A stretch of DNA of 64,000 nt, taken from assembly GCF_026157105.1 (NCBI RefSeq), contig NZ_JANPVQ010000001.1, positions 2,163,501 to 2,227,500 on the forward strand, written 5' to 3'. This document shows positions 9,684 to 18,441 of the stretch, in pieces (the stretch's first letter is position 1; every line of letters begins with the position of its first letter). Source of the stretch: Sphingomicrobium marinum. GTDB lineage: Bacteria; Pseudomonadota; Alphaproteobacteria; Sphingomonadales; Sphingomonadaceae. The notes beneath the pieces were generated by a model. That model had not been told where the DNA came from, ran no database searches, and saw only the letters and a list, made by a program, of their open reading frames with translations. The position numbers were made by a program, and so were the translations under genes.

Positions 9684-9708
9684 TACGCCGCAACTGCGAT
9701 CCGGTTCC
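9684..9708 (-). promoter_or_regulatory. Possible EcfG-type general stress promoter
   Basis: On the minus strand GGAAC (9704-9708), 16 nt spacer, CGTA (9684-9687), one base off the alphaproteobacterial EcfG consensus GGAAC-N16/17-CGTT. It sits 25-49 nt before the start of the small membrane protein gene. Prediction by eye only. Confidence 0.35.
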
Positions 9709-9757
9709 CGCGAGTCTCGTCTTGCAACGCATCGCCGCCGCCCTTAGCAGGTGCAGC

Positions 9758-11332
9758 ATGACCGATACGCAAACCCTCCGCGACGCCGCAATGAAGAACA
9801 AGGCCTGGCCTTATGAAGAGGCGCGGCGCCTGCTCAAACGGCGCAAGCCGGAGGGCGAACCGATGGTATTCGAAACCGGCTATGGCCCCTCGGGCCTGCC
9901 GCATATCGGCACGTTCAACGAAGTCCTGCGCACGACCATGGTGCGCCAGGCCTATGAAGAGCTGACCGGCGGCGCGCCGACGCGGCTGATCGCCTTCAGC
10001 GACGACATGGACGGGCTGCGCAAGGTCCCCGACAACGTGCCCAACCGGGAAATGCTGGCCGAGCATCTCGGCAAGCCGTTGAGCCGTATCCCCAACCCCT
10101 TCGACAGCGAGAACGAAAGTTTCGCCGCGCACAATAATGCGATGCTGCGCCAATTCCTCGACAGCTACGGTTTCGATTACGAATTCGTCTCGGCATCGGA
10201 CAAATATAATTCGGGCGCATTCGATGAAGCGCTGAAGAATGTGCTGCGTCACAACCAGGACATTCTCGATATCATGCTGCCGACGCTGCGCGAGGAGCGG
10301 CGCGCGACCTATTCGCCGATCCTGCCGGTGTCACCCACCACCGGCCGCGTGCTGCAGGTCCCGGTCGAAGTCATCGACGCCGACGCAGGCATGATCGCGT
10401 TCGAGGATGAGGACGGCAGCCGTGTCGAACAATCGGCGCTCGGCGGCAATGCCAAGTGCCAGTGGAAGGTCGATTGGGCGATGCGCTGGGTCGCGCTCGG
10501 CGTCGATTACGAAATGTACGGCAAGGATCTGACCGATAGCGGCGTCCAATCGGGCCGCATCGCCAAGGTGCTTGGCGGGCGCAAGCCCGAAGGCATGATT
10601 TACGAGATGTTCCTCGACGCCAATGGCGAGAAGATTTCAAAGTCGAAGGGCAACGGCCTGTCGATCGATGAATGGCTGACCTATGGCAGCCGCGAGAGCC
10701 TCGCCTTTTACATTTATCGCGAGCCCAAGAAGGCCAAGAACTTGCACCTCGGCCTCGTGCCGCGCGCGGTCGATGAATATTGGCAGTTCCGCGGAAATTA
10801 TGCCGACCAGCCGATCGAGAAGAAGCTCGGCAATCCCGTGCACCACATCCACAATGGCGATGTGCCCGAGAACACGCTGCCGCTCACCTACGGCCTGCTG
10901 CTCAATCTCGTCAGCCTGCCGGGCGTGCAGGACAAGGACATCGCATGGAAATTCGTCCAGCGCTATGAACCGAATGCTAATCCCGAGACCGATCCCGAGC
11001 TCGACGAGTTGATCGGTCTTGCGGTCAACTATGCCCGCGATTTTGTGATGCCGGGACTAAAGCGACGCGCGCCCGATGACATGGAAGCGAAGGCGCTCGC
11101 GGACCTCGATGCGGAGCTTGCGAAAATCGACGAGGACACGCCCGCCGAAGACATCCAGAATATCGTGTTCGAAGTCGGCAAGCGCTTTGAATTCGAGAGC
11201 CTGCGCGATTGGTTTAAGGCACTATACGAGACCCTGCTCGGATCCGAGCAAGGGCCTCGCATGGGAAGCTTCATCAAGCTCTACGGCATCGACAATGCGC
11301 GAAGGCTGATTGCCGAAGCTCTAGCCTTATAG
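9758..11332 (+). CDS. lysK: Lysyl-tRNA synthetase, class I
   Basis: A 524-residue class I LysRS, the archaeal-type enzyme that replaces the class II LysRS in many alphaproteobacteria. The HIGH-like motif reads LPHIGTFNE and the KMSKS-like motif KISKSKGNG, with the alpha-helical anticodon-binding region following. The start ATG at 9758 (MTDTQTLRD) is preferred over an upstream in-frame Met at 9722, which adds an unconserved leader. The stop lies 1 nt before the end of a convergent small gene. Confidence 0.95.
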   Translation: MTDTQTLRDAAMKNKAWPYEEARRLLKRRKPEGEPMVFETGYGPSGLPHIGTFNEVLRTTMVRQAYEELTGGAPTRLIAFSDDMDGLRKVPDNVPNREMLAEHLGKPLSRIPNPFDSENESFAAHNNAMLRQFLDSYGFDYEFVSASDKYNSGAFDEALKNVLRHNQDILDIMLPTLREERRATYSPILPVSPTTGRVLQVPVEVIDADAGMIAFEDEDGSRVEQSALGGNAKCQWKVDWAMRWVALGVDYEMYGKDLTDSGVQSGRIAKVLGGRKPEGMIYEMFLDANGEKISKSKGNGLSIDEWLTYGSRESLAFYIYREPKKAKNLHLGLVPRAVDEYWQFRGNYADQPIEKKLGNPVHHIHNGDVPENTLPLTYGLLLNLVSLPGVQDKDIAWKFVQRYEPNANPETDPELDELIGLAVNYARDFVMPGLKRRAPDDMEAKALADLDAELAKIDEDTPAEDIQNIVFEVGKRFEFESLRDWFKALYETLLGSEQGPRMGSFIKLYGIDNARRLIAEALAL

Positions 11333-11333
11333 G

Positions 11334-11552
11334 CTATTCTTCTTCGCTGTTTTGAACCGGATCGGTTGGCTGTTTGCCGCCGGCCTTGGGCGCATCGGGG
11401 TCATTCTTCTCGACATAGTCCTTGTCGCCAAGGGGATTTGTCGCGTCGCCTTTCTGACTGTCAGGCTGGCTGCGCTGGCCAGGGGCACCGGTCGAGCGGA
11501 CCGAGGGTCCGCCGGTTCGCGCTTGTGCGGGGTTGCTGTTGACATCGGCCAT
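11334..11552 (-). CDS. Small disordered hydrophilic protein
   Basis: A 72-residue protein lacking hydrophobic segments, rich in Pro, Gly, Gln, Asp and Lys, with an acidic end (QNSEEE). It is probably intrinsically disordered. The start at 11552 has a near-perfect Shine-Dalgarno AAGGAGG with a 6-nt spacer, strong evidence that it is really translated although the sequence has no recognised domain. It lies between the convergent lysK and the co-oriented DUF885 gene, whose stop is 56 nt upstream. Confidence 0.65.
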   Translation of the reverse strand: MADVNSNPAQARTGGPSVRSTGAPGQRSQPDSQKGDATNPLGDKDYVEKNDPDAPKAGGKQPTDPVQNSEEE

Positions 11553-11608
11553 GTGGGGCCTCCTTTCGTTTTCTGTGAAAGAAGCGCCCCAGCATGGCTT
11601 TGGTTGCT

Positions 11609-13450
11609 CTATGCGCCGCCCGATGCAATCCAGTCGTCGATCTTCTTTTCGAGCACCGGCAGCGGAAGCGCGCCGGTCATCAGGATCTGGTCGTGGAATT
11701 TCTTGATGTCGAAATCGTCGCCCAGCGCGGCCTTGGCCTTGTCGCGTAGTTCCTGGATCTTGAGCGCGCCCACCTTGTAGGCCAGTGCCTGCGTCGGAAT
11801 GGCGATGTAGCGCTCGACCTCGCTGGTCGCATCGGTCTCGCCCATGCCCGAATTGTCGAGCATGTAGGCAATCGCCTGTTCGCGCGTCCATCCCTTCGAA
11901 TGTAGCCCGGTGTCGACGACGAGGCGCATCGCGCGCAGCATTTCATCGTTCAGCGTGCCGAAGCGCGGGTAGGGATCGTCGAACAAGCCCATGTCGTAGC
12001 CCAGCGTTTCCGAATAGAGCGCCCAGCCTTCGACATAGGCGGTGTTACCGCCAAAGCGCATGAAGGCCGGCAGGTCTTCGTTTTCCGCCGCCAGCATGAT
12101 CTGGAAGTGATGCCCCGGCGCGCCTTCATGCAGGTAAAGCGTGACGTTGCCCGGTGTCGTGCGGCTCGGCAGGTCGTAAGCGTTGAAATAGAAGATGCCC
12201 GGGCGCGAACCATCGGGATTACCCTGCTGGTAGGAGCCGCCCGCCTGGAACTGCTCGCGGAACGGCTCGTACGGACGGATCTCCAGCGGGGTCTCGGGGA
12301 TCGTATTGAAATAGTCGCCGATCATCGTGTCGACGATCTTGCCGATGCGATAATAGTCCTGCGTCAGCCATTCGCGGCTTTCGGGCTTGAACTGCTCGTC
12401 GGTGCGGATGAAGTCGAAGAATTCCTTGAGCGTTCCGTCGAACCCGACCTCGCGTTTGACCTCTTCCATGCCCTCCCGGATGCGCGCGACTTCGCGCAGA
12501 CCCAGATTGTGAAGATAGTCGGCGCTCAGCGGGAGCGTGGTCGAATCCTCGATCATCATTTCGTACAGCTTGGCGCCGCCCTTCATCTGCGACAGGCCAA
12601 CACTGTCGCGCGCGACCGGGAGATATTCATCGCGCAGGAAGTCGCGCAGGCGCTGGTGCGCGGGCCGCACGACATTGCCGACGACGTCGGCATATTCAGC
12701 GCTGAGCCGTTCCCTCTCCGCCTCACTGAAGCTTTCGGGAAAATTATTGACCGGCCCCATCAACGGCGATTGCGCGAGCGGGAGCGCCAACTGCGTGTCG
12801 AGCTGCGAGATCACGTTGGCGATCGTCAGCTTGGTTTCCAGCACTCCGCTATCCATTCCCTGGCGAAACTTGGCGATCACACGGTCGTTGAGCGCCGCAT
12901 ATTGGCGGTGCCGCTTCAGATTGTTTTCGTAATCCTCGACCGTGTTGAACGGTGCGGCGCCCTGTGCGCTGGCGAAGGTCGGATAGAAGGTATGAAAGCC
13001 CGCGAAATGGTTGACCGGTCGCACTTCCGTGAGTGCCAGTATTTCTGGCTCGTAGCCTTCCAGCGTGTTTTCGCGGTTATACTCGAACACGTCATAGGCG
13101 ATCTGGTCGGTCGGCGAGAGTGCCTCGCGCGGGATCGCGCGCAGCGATGCCAGCTCATCCTTCGCCGCCGCGATCTCCGCGGCGTTATATTCGGGCGTCA
13201 GGTAATTTCCGAGCTGATCAGCGTAGCGCAGGTCTCCGCGGAACAGGGCGTTCAGGGGGTTGCGCTTGAGATTGGCCTGGTCGCTGGCCTCGAACAGGGC
13301 AAACAGCGCATCGTGCGCCTCTTCCTCGCTCATGGTCGTCGCGGCCGGCGCTGGGGCAGCGGATGCGGTAGCGGCGCTTGGCGCCGCCATGTCGTTGGTG
13401 GTGCAGGCCGCCAACATTGCGGTGCTCGACAGAAGTAGAAGATGCTTCAT
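11609..13450 (-). CDS. DUF885 family lipoprotein
   Basis: A 613-residue protein of the DUF885 family (PF05960). It starts MKHLLLLSS and has a lipobox AMLAAC around residue 15, so it should be a lipid-anchored periplasmic or outer-membrane protein. An Ala/Pro/Thr linker follows, then the family domain. The HEGAPGHHFQ segment resembles the conserved HExxxGHH core, suggesting a metal-dependent hydrolase; family members are often described as putative peptidases. The longer reading frame starting at 13585 adds a basic leader without any signal, so the start at 13450 is chosen. Confidence 0.88.
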   Translation of the reverse strand: MKHLLLLSSTAMLAACTTNDMAAPSAATASAAPAPAATTMSEEEAHDALFALFEASDQANLKRNPLNALFRGDLRYADQLGNYLTPEYNAAEIAAAKDELASLRAIPREALSPTDQIAYDVFEYNRENTLEGYEPEILALTEVRPVNHFAGFHTFYPTFASAQGAAPFNTVEDYENNLKRHRQYAALNDRVIAKFRQGMDSGVLETKLTIANVISQLDTQLALPLAQSPLMGPVNNFPESFSEAERERLSAEYADVVGNVVRPAHQRLRDFLRDEYLPVARDSVGLSQMKGGAKLYEMMIEDSTTLPLSADYLHNLGLREVARIREGMEEVKREVGFDGTLKEFFDFIRTDEQFKPESREWLTQDYYRIGKIVDTMIGDYFNTIPETPLEIRPYEPFREQFQAGGSYQQGNPDGSRPGIFYFNAYDLPSRTTPGNVTLYLHEGAPGHHFQIMLAAENEDLPAFMRFGGNTAYVEGWALYSETLGYDMGLFDDPYPRFGTLNDEMLRAMRLVVDTGLHSKGWTREQAIAYMLDNSGMGETDATSEVERYIAIPTQALAYKVGALKIQELRDKAKAALGDDFDIKKFHDQILMTGALPLPVLEKKIDDWIASGGA

Positions 13451-13548
13451 GGAATATTCCCCGTGATTGTCCGCCGCCTCATAGACGCCGGCTGCATCGA
13501 AGAAACGCGCTATGGCATCAAACGCCGCATATTTCCTGCAAACGACAC

Positions 13549-13582
13549 GAAAAAGGGCGCCGCGGAGTTTCCGCAGCGCCCT
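13549..13582 (-). terminator. Rho-independent terminator of the RcnB-like gene
   Basis: On the minus strand AGGGCGC, then a nested TGCGGA/TCCGC-type stem around an AAC loop, then GCGCCCT and a run of five T (13549-13582). It lies 23 nt after the RcnB-like stop and before the DUF885 start. Confidence 0.75.
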
Positions 13583-13604
13583 CATTCTTGGTTTGGCTAA
13601 ACGA

Positions 13605-14699
13605 CTACCAGAAGAAGTCGTACAGCACGTCCACGACCTGGCCGGTGTATATGTTCACAAGCAGCGCGTCGTCATAGTAGCGCACCCAGCGATAGGGGCC
13701 CCAGACTTCGGGCAGGCGATAACGCCACGGATCGCTGATCCAGTAGCTCCGGTGATAATAGCTCGGCCACAGGCGGTAGCCGATGTTGAACCGGCGATAA
13801 TTGTAACCGAACGGATCATAATAGATGCCGATGCGGAACAGCGAGCGGTTGCGGTCACGATAGCGGTGCCAGTCATAGCGGCTGGAACGACGCCAATCGC
13901 GGTGCCAGCGCTTGTAGCGGCCGTCGCGATAGTCACGGCGATGTTCGCGATATTCGCCGCGATAACGACGGTCGCGATAGCGATCGCGGTGGACCAGTCG
14001 TTCGCCCGAATAGCGGCCGGCGCGCTGGCCATCGCGATAATAGGGATTGTCGCGGCGGTCGAAGGTGCCGCTCGACGTGCGGCGGCTATCACGGCGATCT
14101 ACGCGGCGCTCGTCGCGGCGATCTGCGCGGCGGTCGTCCCGCCGATCGAGGCGACGCTCGACGACGCGGCCGACATCATGGCCATCACGATAGACATCGC
14201 GGTCCTGGTAACGGCCGTCACGATCGGCGCGCCGTGCAGCGCGACCATCATCGCGTACGCGCTGCGCCTGGCGCTCGACCCGCTGGCGATCACGGCGACG
14301 CTGATCGGTAGCGCGCTCGACGCGGCGATTTGCCCGACGATCTTCGATGCGGACACCGCTGCGCTCGCCGCGGCGGCGCTCGACGCCGCGTTCGTTGCGA
14401 CGGCGATCCTGGCGCGCGGACTGGCGGCGTTCGGCGCGGTTATCCTGGCGGCGTTCGACACGCTCGACCTGGCGGCTTTGCGGACGCACGGCGGCTCGCT
14501 CGGCCCGCTCCTGGCGACGCTCGGAACGCTGCTTGGCGCGATTGGCGCGGCGCTCGCTCCGGCTTTCGGCCCGTTCGACACGGTCACCCGGATCGCCGGC
14601 CCGCGCCCCGCGGTCCTGCATTTCGACATTCGATTCCGCTGCAGCGGCGGCGGGGAGGCCCATGGCAAACGCCAGGACCAAGGCAATCGCGGCCCTCAT
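13605..14699 (-). CDS. Arg/Asp-rich RcnB-like periplasmic protein
   Basis: A 364-residue secreted protein. Residues 1-22 form a signal peptide (MRAAIALVLAFAMGLPAAAAA). Residues of about 25-260 are extremely rich in Arg, Asp, Glu and Ala, with short units such as RRDDRRADRRDERR, giving a long charged, probably helical or disordered zone. The last 100 residues are Tyr/Trp-rich and end in the RcnB-type signature (WGPYRWVRYYDDALLVNIYTG). RcnB proteins tune Ni/Co export in enterobacteria, but sphingomonad members are mostly uncharacterised. AAGGAG lies 7 nt before the ATG. The length of the charged zone is unusual. Confidence 0.82.
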   Translation of the reverse strand: MRAAIALVLAFAMGLPAAAAAESNVEMQDRGARAGDPGDRVERAESRSERRANRAKQRSERRQERAERAAVRPQSRQVERVERRQDNRAERRQSARQDRRRNERGVERRRGERSGVRIEDRRANRRVERATDQRRRDRQRVERQAQRVRDDGRAARRADRDGRYQDRDVYRDGHDVGRVVERRLDRRDDRRADRRDERRVDRRDSRRTSSGTFDRRDNPYYRDGQRAGRYSGERLVHRDRYRDRRYRGEYREHRRDYRDGRYKRWHRDWRRSSRYDWHRYRDRNRSLFRIGIYYDPFGYNYRRFNIGYRLWPSYYHRSYWISDPWRYRLPEVWGPYRWVRYYDDALLVNIYTGQVVDVLYDFFW

Positions 14700-14773
14700 C
14701 GCGATGCTCCTTTCAATTCATAACGCACTCTTGGCGGCGTTTATGACGGACCCAACATGAGTCTCGCCTGAAC

Positions 14774-15277
14774 CTAATCGCCTGCCTCGCCCTGCGCTTC
14801 GAGGGGTTGCGCAGCGGGTTGCTGGCGTTGCTGGCGGCTCATTTCGGCGGCAGCGCGCCGGACAGCACGCGCGATCCCGGGTGCCGCTCCGCACGGACAG
14901 GCATTGGGAATGGCGGCAATATCCGCATCGCTCGGGTTTCCATTGGTGGCCAGCAGTGCGCTGATCGCCAGGATGAAGCCGGGATCGCAAAAGCCGCACC
15001 GGCCCGCGTCTTCCGCGATCCATGCCTGCTGGACGGGATGCTGCCCAGCCAGGCCTTCGATGGTCGTCACGACCGCGCCCTCCAGCTCGCGCAGCTGCAT
15101 CTGGCAGCCGCGCACCGGCTGGCCATCGACCAGCACCGTGCAGGCGTGGCAGCTGCCATCGTCGCAGCCATGCTTGGCACCGGTGAGGTTGGCGGCATCG
15201 CGCAGCGCAAACAGCAACGGCATTTCGGGGTCGAGCCGAAGGCGCACGGGTTCGCCGTTGAGGAGGATGCTCGTCAT
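14774..15277 (-). CDS. Orphan 2Fe-2S subunit of the xanthine dehydrogenase/isoquinoline oxidoreductase family
   Basis: A 167-residue protein like the small iron-sulphur subunit of molybdenum hydroxylases (IorA/CoxS type). The N-terminal plant-ferredoxin cluster cysteines are in HGCDDGSCHAC followed by a further Cys in RGCQM. The second cluster has CGFCDPGF and CPCG. It ends in a Gln/Ala-rich tail. The usual partners, a large molybdopterin subunit and a FAD subunit, are absent on both sides: the neighbours are an RcnB-like gene and a divergent hydrolase. Either the partner is elsewhere or this is a stand-alone electron carrier. An upstream alternative start lies at 15313. Confidence 0.85.
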   Translation of the reverse strand: MTSILLNGEPVRLRLDPEMPLLFALRDAANLTGAKHGCDDGSCHACTVLVDGQPVRGCQMQLRELEGAVVTTIEGLAGQHPVQQAWIAEDAGRCGFCDPGFILAISALLATNGNPSDADIAAIPNACPCGAAPGIARAVRRAAAEMSRQQRQQPAAQPLEAQGEAGD

Positions 15278-15342
15278 TGCGGCCAAGGCTAGGACCTTAG
15301 GCGATATTTGCAATCCGGCACGGAGCTGGCAAAATTGTCGCC

Positions 15343-16128
15343 ATGGGGGAAGTGGTCACGACATTGGGGATAATCGGCGTCACGCAGGCGCGGCCGCGCC
15401 ACGCCGACGAACTGCCGATCCTGTTCCTGCACGGTGTGGGCTCGGACAAGAGCGTCTGGCAGCCCCAGATCGAAGAGTTCGGCCACCGTCAGCATGTGAT
15501 CGCGGCCGACTATCCCGGATACGGTGAAAGCGATTTCCGGCCCGATGCCACGCGCGACGATTATGCCGCGGCGATGCTTGCGCTGCTCGACACGCTGGAA
15601 ATCGAACGCGCGCATATTTGCGGCTTGTCGCTCGGAGGGGTCATTGCGATTGCGATGGCAGCAAAGGCGCCTGATCGCATCGCCAGTCTTATCCTTGCCG
15701 ACACGTTCGCGGTCCACCCCGATGGGCAGGCCATCCACGATCGATCGATTACGGCTGCGCAGGAAATGGGCATGGCAGCGTTGGCCGAAGCCAGGGTCGA
15801 TGCCCTGCTCGGCAAGGAGCCGCCGCCGGGTTTGCGCGATAAGGTGATCCTCACCATGGCGCAGATCCCGCTAGCCGCGTATCGTCTCGGGGCGCGCGCG
15901 GTGTGGCTTGCCGACCAGCGCGAACGGGCCGCAGCGATATTCGCACCAACGCTGATCGTCTGCGGCAAAGAGGATGCAATCACGCCTCCGGCGCTTTCGG
16001 ATGAGTTGGCAGGGTTAATCCCGCATGCACGTTCGGCGTTCATTTCCGGCGCGGGTCATCTGGCCAATGCCGAACGACCCGCCGCTTTCAATCGCCTCCT
16101 CCATGAACACCTCGAAACAGTCGACTAA
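15343..16128 (+). CDS. Alpha/beta hydrolase (enol-lactonase-like)
   Basis: A 261-residue alpha/beta hydrolase. The oxyanion-hole region is LHGVGSDKS, the nucleophile elbow GLSLGG, the acid lies in CGKEDAITPP and the base in GAGHLAN. The overall pattern is close to 3-oxoadipate enol-lactonases (PcaD-like), but no other protocatechuate pathway genes lie nearby, so the substrate is unknown. It is divergent from the 2Fe-2S gene with a 65-nt intergenic region that must hold both promoters. Confidence 0.85.
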   Translation: MGEVVTTLGIIGVTQARPRHADELPILFLHGVGSDKSVWQPQIEEFGHRQHVIAADYPGYGESDFRPDATRDDYAAAMLALLDTLEIERAHICGLSLGGVIAIAMAAKAPDRIASLILADTFAVHPDGQAIHDRSITAAQEMGMAALAEARVDALLGKEPPPGLRDKVILTMAQIPLAAYRLGARAVWLADQRERAAAIFAPTLIVCGKEDAITPPALSDELAGLIPHARSAFISGAGHLANAERPAAFNRLLHEHLETVD

Positions 16129-16214
16129 CTTAACGGCTGGCTAACAAGACCTTACGCGCGCTTTAACCCTGACTTTTAGGCGGGTCTTCGTCTTGTCCTG
16201 CGACAAGCATCGGC

Positions 16215-17150
16215 ATGATGAAGGTCAACCGTGCCCCCCATATTCTCGCCCTCGCTGCGGCCGCGACGCTGATCCCGGCTGCCGCCTCCGCACAGTCGGC
16301 GCCGAGCGTCGATCGCCATGCGCCCCCGCCGGCGCTGGCGATGTCTTCGGCACCCTCGCTAAAGGCGAGCGCCATCCTTGGCGGTAACGGATCGAGTTTG
16401 CAGGCGATCCTCGCCGGCCAGCAGGCGGCCACGCCATCCTATACGCAATATCGACCCATGGCGCCTGCCGCGACGAGCGCGCGGCCTTACGTCCGCGCCC
16501 ACCGCGCCGCGTTGCCCGCCCATGCCAGCCTGCCCAACCTGTTCGGTTCCGTGGCACTTTCGGTGTCGCGCACCCCCTTCGATCAGGGCTGGATGCGCGT
16601 CGCCAACGCCGGTGTCAGCGGCCGTGCCGCCGTCTATGCCCGCGATGCTGCGATCGATGGCGATCACGCCGCGATCGAGCGCATCAACCGCTATGTGAAT
16701 GCGCGCATCGCTTACACCAGCGACACCCGCCAATTCGGCCGCGAAGACAGGTGGATGCGTCCCGACGAGTCATTCGCTTCGGGTCGCGGCGATTGCGAAG
16801 ACTATGCGATTGCCAAGATGGCGATGCTCAAGGAAGCTGGTTTTGCTGCCGACAATCTCTACATCGTCGTGCTCAAGGACCTTGCCAACCTCAACGATCA
16901 TGCCGTCCTGGCCGTGCGCCACGAAGGTCGCTTCCTGATCCTTGATAACAGCCACGACCGTGTCGAGGACGCCAACACGATCAGCTTTTTCCGCCCGGTC
17001 ATGAGCTTTTCGTCGGCCGGTCGCTGGATCCACGGTTTCAACCGCACGCCCACGACCTACAGCTATCAGACGGCTTCGGCGTCGTGGCCGGACGGGCCGC
17101 GGCTCGCCATGGCGAGCGCCACCGCGCCGCGTTCAATCTTCGCGCAATAA
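16215..17150 (+). CDS. LapG-like transglutaminase-type periplasmic cysteine protease (BTLCP)
   Basis: A 311-residue protein with a signal peptide (residues 1-26, cut near AASAQS) and a C-terminal bacterial transglutaminase-like cysteine protease domain. The catalytic residues are visible: Cys in GRGDCEDYA, His in NDHAVLAV and Asp in LDNSHDR. In Pseudomonas the homologue LapG cuts the N-terminus of the giant adhesin LapA and frees it from its TolC anchor, under control of the c-di-GMP receptor LapD. Here the gene faces the stop of a type I secretion adaptor gene 3 nt away, and the same locus encodes a giant adhesin. A role as adhesin-releasing protease is inferred from fold and context. No LapD homologue is in the window. 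Confidence 0.85.
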   Translation: MMKVNRAPHILALAAAATLIPAAASAQSAPSVDRHAPPPALAMSSAPSLKASAILGGNGSSLQAILAGQQAATPSYTQYRPMAPAATSARPYVRAHRAALPAHASLPNLFGSVALSVSRTPFDQGWMRVANAGVSGRAAVYARDAAIDGDHAAIERINRYVNARIAYTSDTRQFGREDRWMRPDESFASGRGDCEDYAIAKMAMLKEAGFAADNLYIVVLKDLANLNDHAVLAVRHEGRFLILDNSHDRVEDANTISFFRPVMSFSSAGRWIHGFNRTPTTYSYQTASASWPDGPRLAMASATAPRSIFAQ

Positions 17151-17153
17151 GGT

Positions 17154-18440
17154 CTAGCGCTCGGTAAGCGCTTCGGCGCGTGCCTTCGTAATCGGCTTCA
17201 GGAGATAGGCCAGGATGCTCTTGCGTCCGGTGATGATCTGCGTGTCGGTCATCATGCCGGGCGTGATCTGGAGCCGCTCGTTGCCACGCGCAAGATAGCT
17301 GCGATCGGTTTCGACGATCACGTTGAAATAGGCCTCGCGTTCGACCTCGTCATACAGGCTGTCGGCCGAGATCTCGACGACCTTGCCCTTCAGTCCGCCA
17401 TAGATGGAAAAATCATAGGCGGTAACGGTCACCAGCGCTTCGTCCCCCACCGCGATGAAGCCGACATCGGAGGGTTTGACGCGCGTCTCGACGAGGAGCT
17501 TGTCGCCCACCGGCACGATTTCCATCACCTTCTCGCCCGCGCCAACAAACCCGCCGATAGTGGTGAGCTGAAGGTTATTCACCACGCCGTCGACGGGCGA
17601 CCGTAATTCGGTACGTGCCACGCGGCCTTCGGCACCGCGCAGGCTCTGTTCGTTGATATTGATGCGTTCCTGCACGCGGCTGCGTTCATCGAGCGCTTCC
17701 TGTCGGAAGGTCGCGCGCGCTTCATTGGCCTGTGCAATCGCCTCGTTTACAGCTGCGAGCGCACGCCCGCGCTGTTCGCGGGCGGCGGCGATGCGGCCTT
17801 CAAGGTCGATCACTTCGCGGCGCGCGTCATCCAAATCGGTCTGCGGCACGATTTGACGCTCGGCGAGCGGTTCGAGCCGCGAGACATTGGTGCGCGCGAG
17901 ACGAAGCGAACTGGTCAGGCTGTCGATCGTCGCGGCGGCCTCGGCGGCATCGCGGCGCGACTGTTCGGCGCGCGCATTCAAGGCGCTGACCTGGCTGCTT
18001 AGAGCCGAACGACGGGCCTGACTGACCGCGGCTTCATCGGCACACCCCGCGCCGGTGCACGCGAGCGAGCCGCCAGTGCCTTCGGCGCGAAGCCGCGCTT
18101 CACGCGCTTGCAGCGCGGTCGTTTCGGCTTCGATCTGGCCGAGCTCCGAGGTGCTTTGCGTATCGTCGAGGCGCGCCAACAGGTCCCCGGCCTTCACCTG
18201 CTGGCCCGAGCGCACCAGCAATTCCTCGATCACCGCGGGTTCCGATGCCTGGATCAGCTGGATGCGTCCCGACGGAATGACTTCGCCCTGCCCGCGCGTG
18301 ATTTCATCGACCTCGGCGATGCTGCCCCAGACAAGGAAGATGGCGAACACGCCCAGAACGGCGAAGATGATCTTCTTCGATCCGCTCATGGGCGGGCGCG
18401 ATACATCGTCGCGATCGGTGATGAAGGAAAAGGCGTTCAC
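17154..18440 (-). CDS. HlyD/LapC-type membrane fusion protein of a type I secretion system
   Basis: A 428-residue periplasmic adaptor. One transmembrane helix (KKIIFAVLGVFAIFLVWG) near residues 22-40 is followed by a biotinyl-lipoyl half (GEVIPSGRIQLIQA) and a long coiled-coil hairpin of about residues 120-285. The C-terminal barrel ends in PGMMTDTQIITGRKSIL, typical of AprE/LapC adaptors. It links the inner-membrane ABC exporter to TolC. The GTG at 18440 is chosen because GGAGG lies 8 nt upstream and it sits 1 nt after the stop of the hydrolase gene. Last gene of the adhesin operon. Confidence 0.9.
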   Translation of the reverse strand: MNAFSFITDRDDVSRPPMSGSKKIIFAVLGVFAIFLVWGSIAEVDEITRGQGEVIPSGRIQLIQASEPAVIEELLVRSGQQVKAGDLLARLDDTQSTSELGQIEAETTALQAREARLRAEGTGGSLACTGAGCADEAAVSQARRSALSSQVSALNARAEQSRRDAAEAAATIDSLTSSLRLARTNVSRLEPLAERQIVPQTDLDDARREVIDLEGRIAAAREQRGRALAAVNEAIAQANEARATFRQEALDERSRVQERININEQSLRGAEGRVARTELRSPVDGVVNNLQLTTIGGFVGAGEKVMEIVPVGDKLLVETRVKPSDVGFIAVGDEALVTVTAYDFSIYGGLKGKVVEISADSLYDEVEREAYFNVIVETDRSYLARGNERLQITPGMMTDTQIITGRKSILAYLLKPITKARAEALTER

Positions 18441-18441
18441 G

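Noticed and set aside
13512-14723. A 403-codon Ala/Ile-rich open frame antisense to the RcnB-like gene
   Set aside because: It mirrors the Arg/Asp-rich repeats of the real gene, has no ribosome site and no domain; the sense frame has a signal peptide, terminator and family tail.
15343-16128. pcaD of a protocatechuate operon
   Set aside because: No other beta-ketoadipate pathway genes are adjacent, so only a general hydrolase call is supported.
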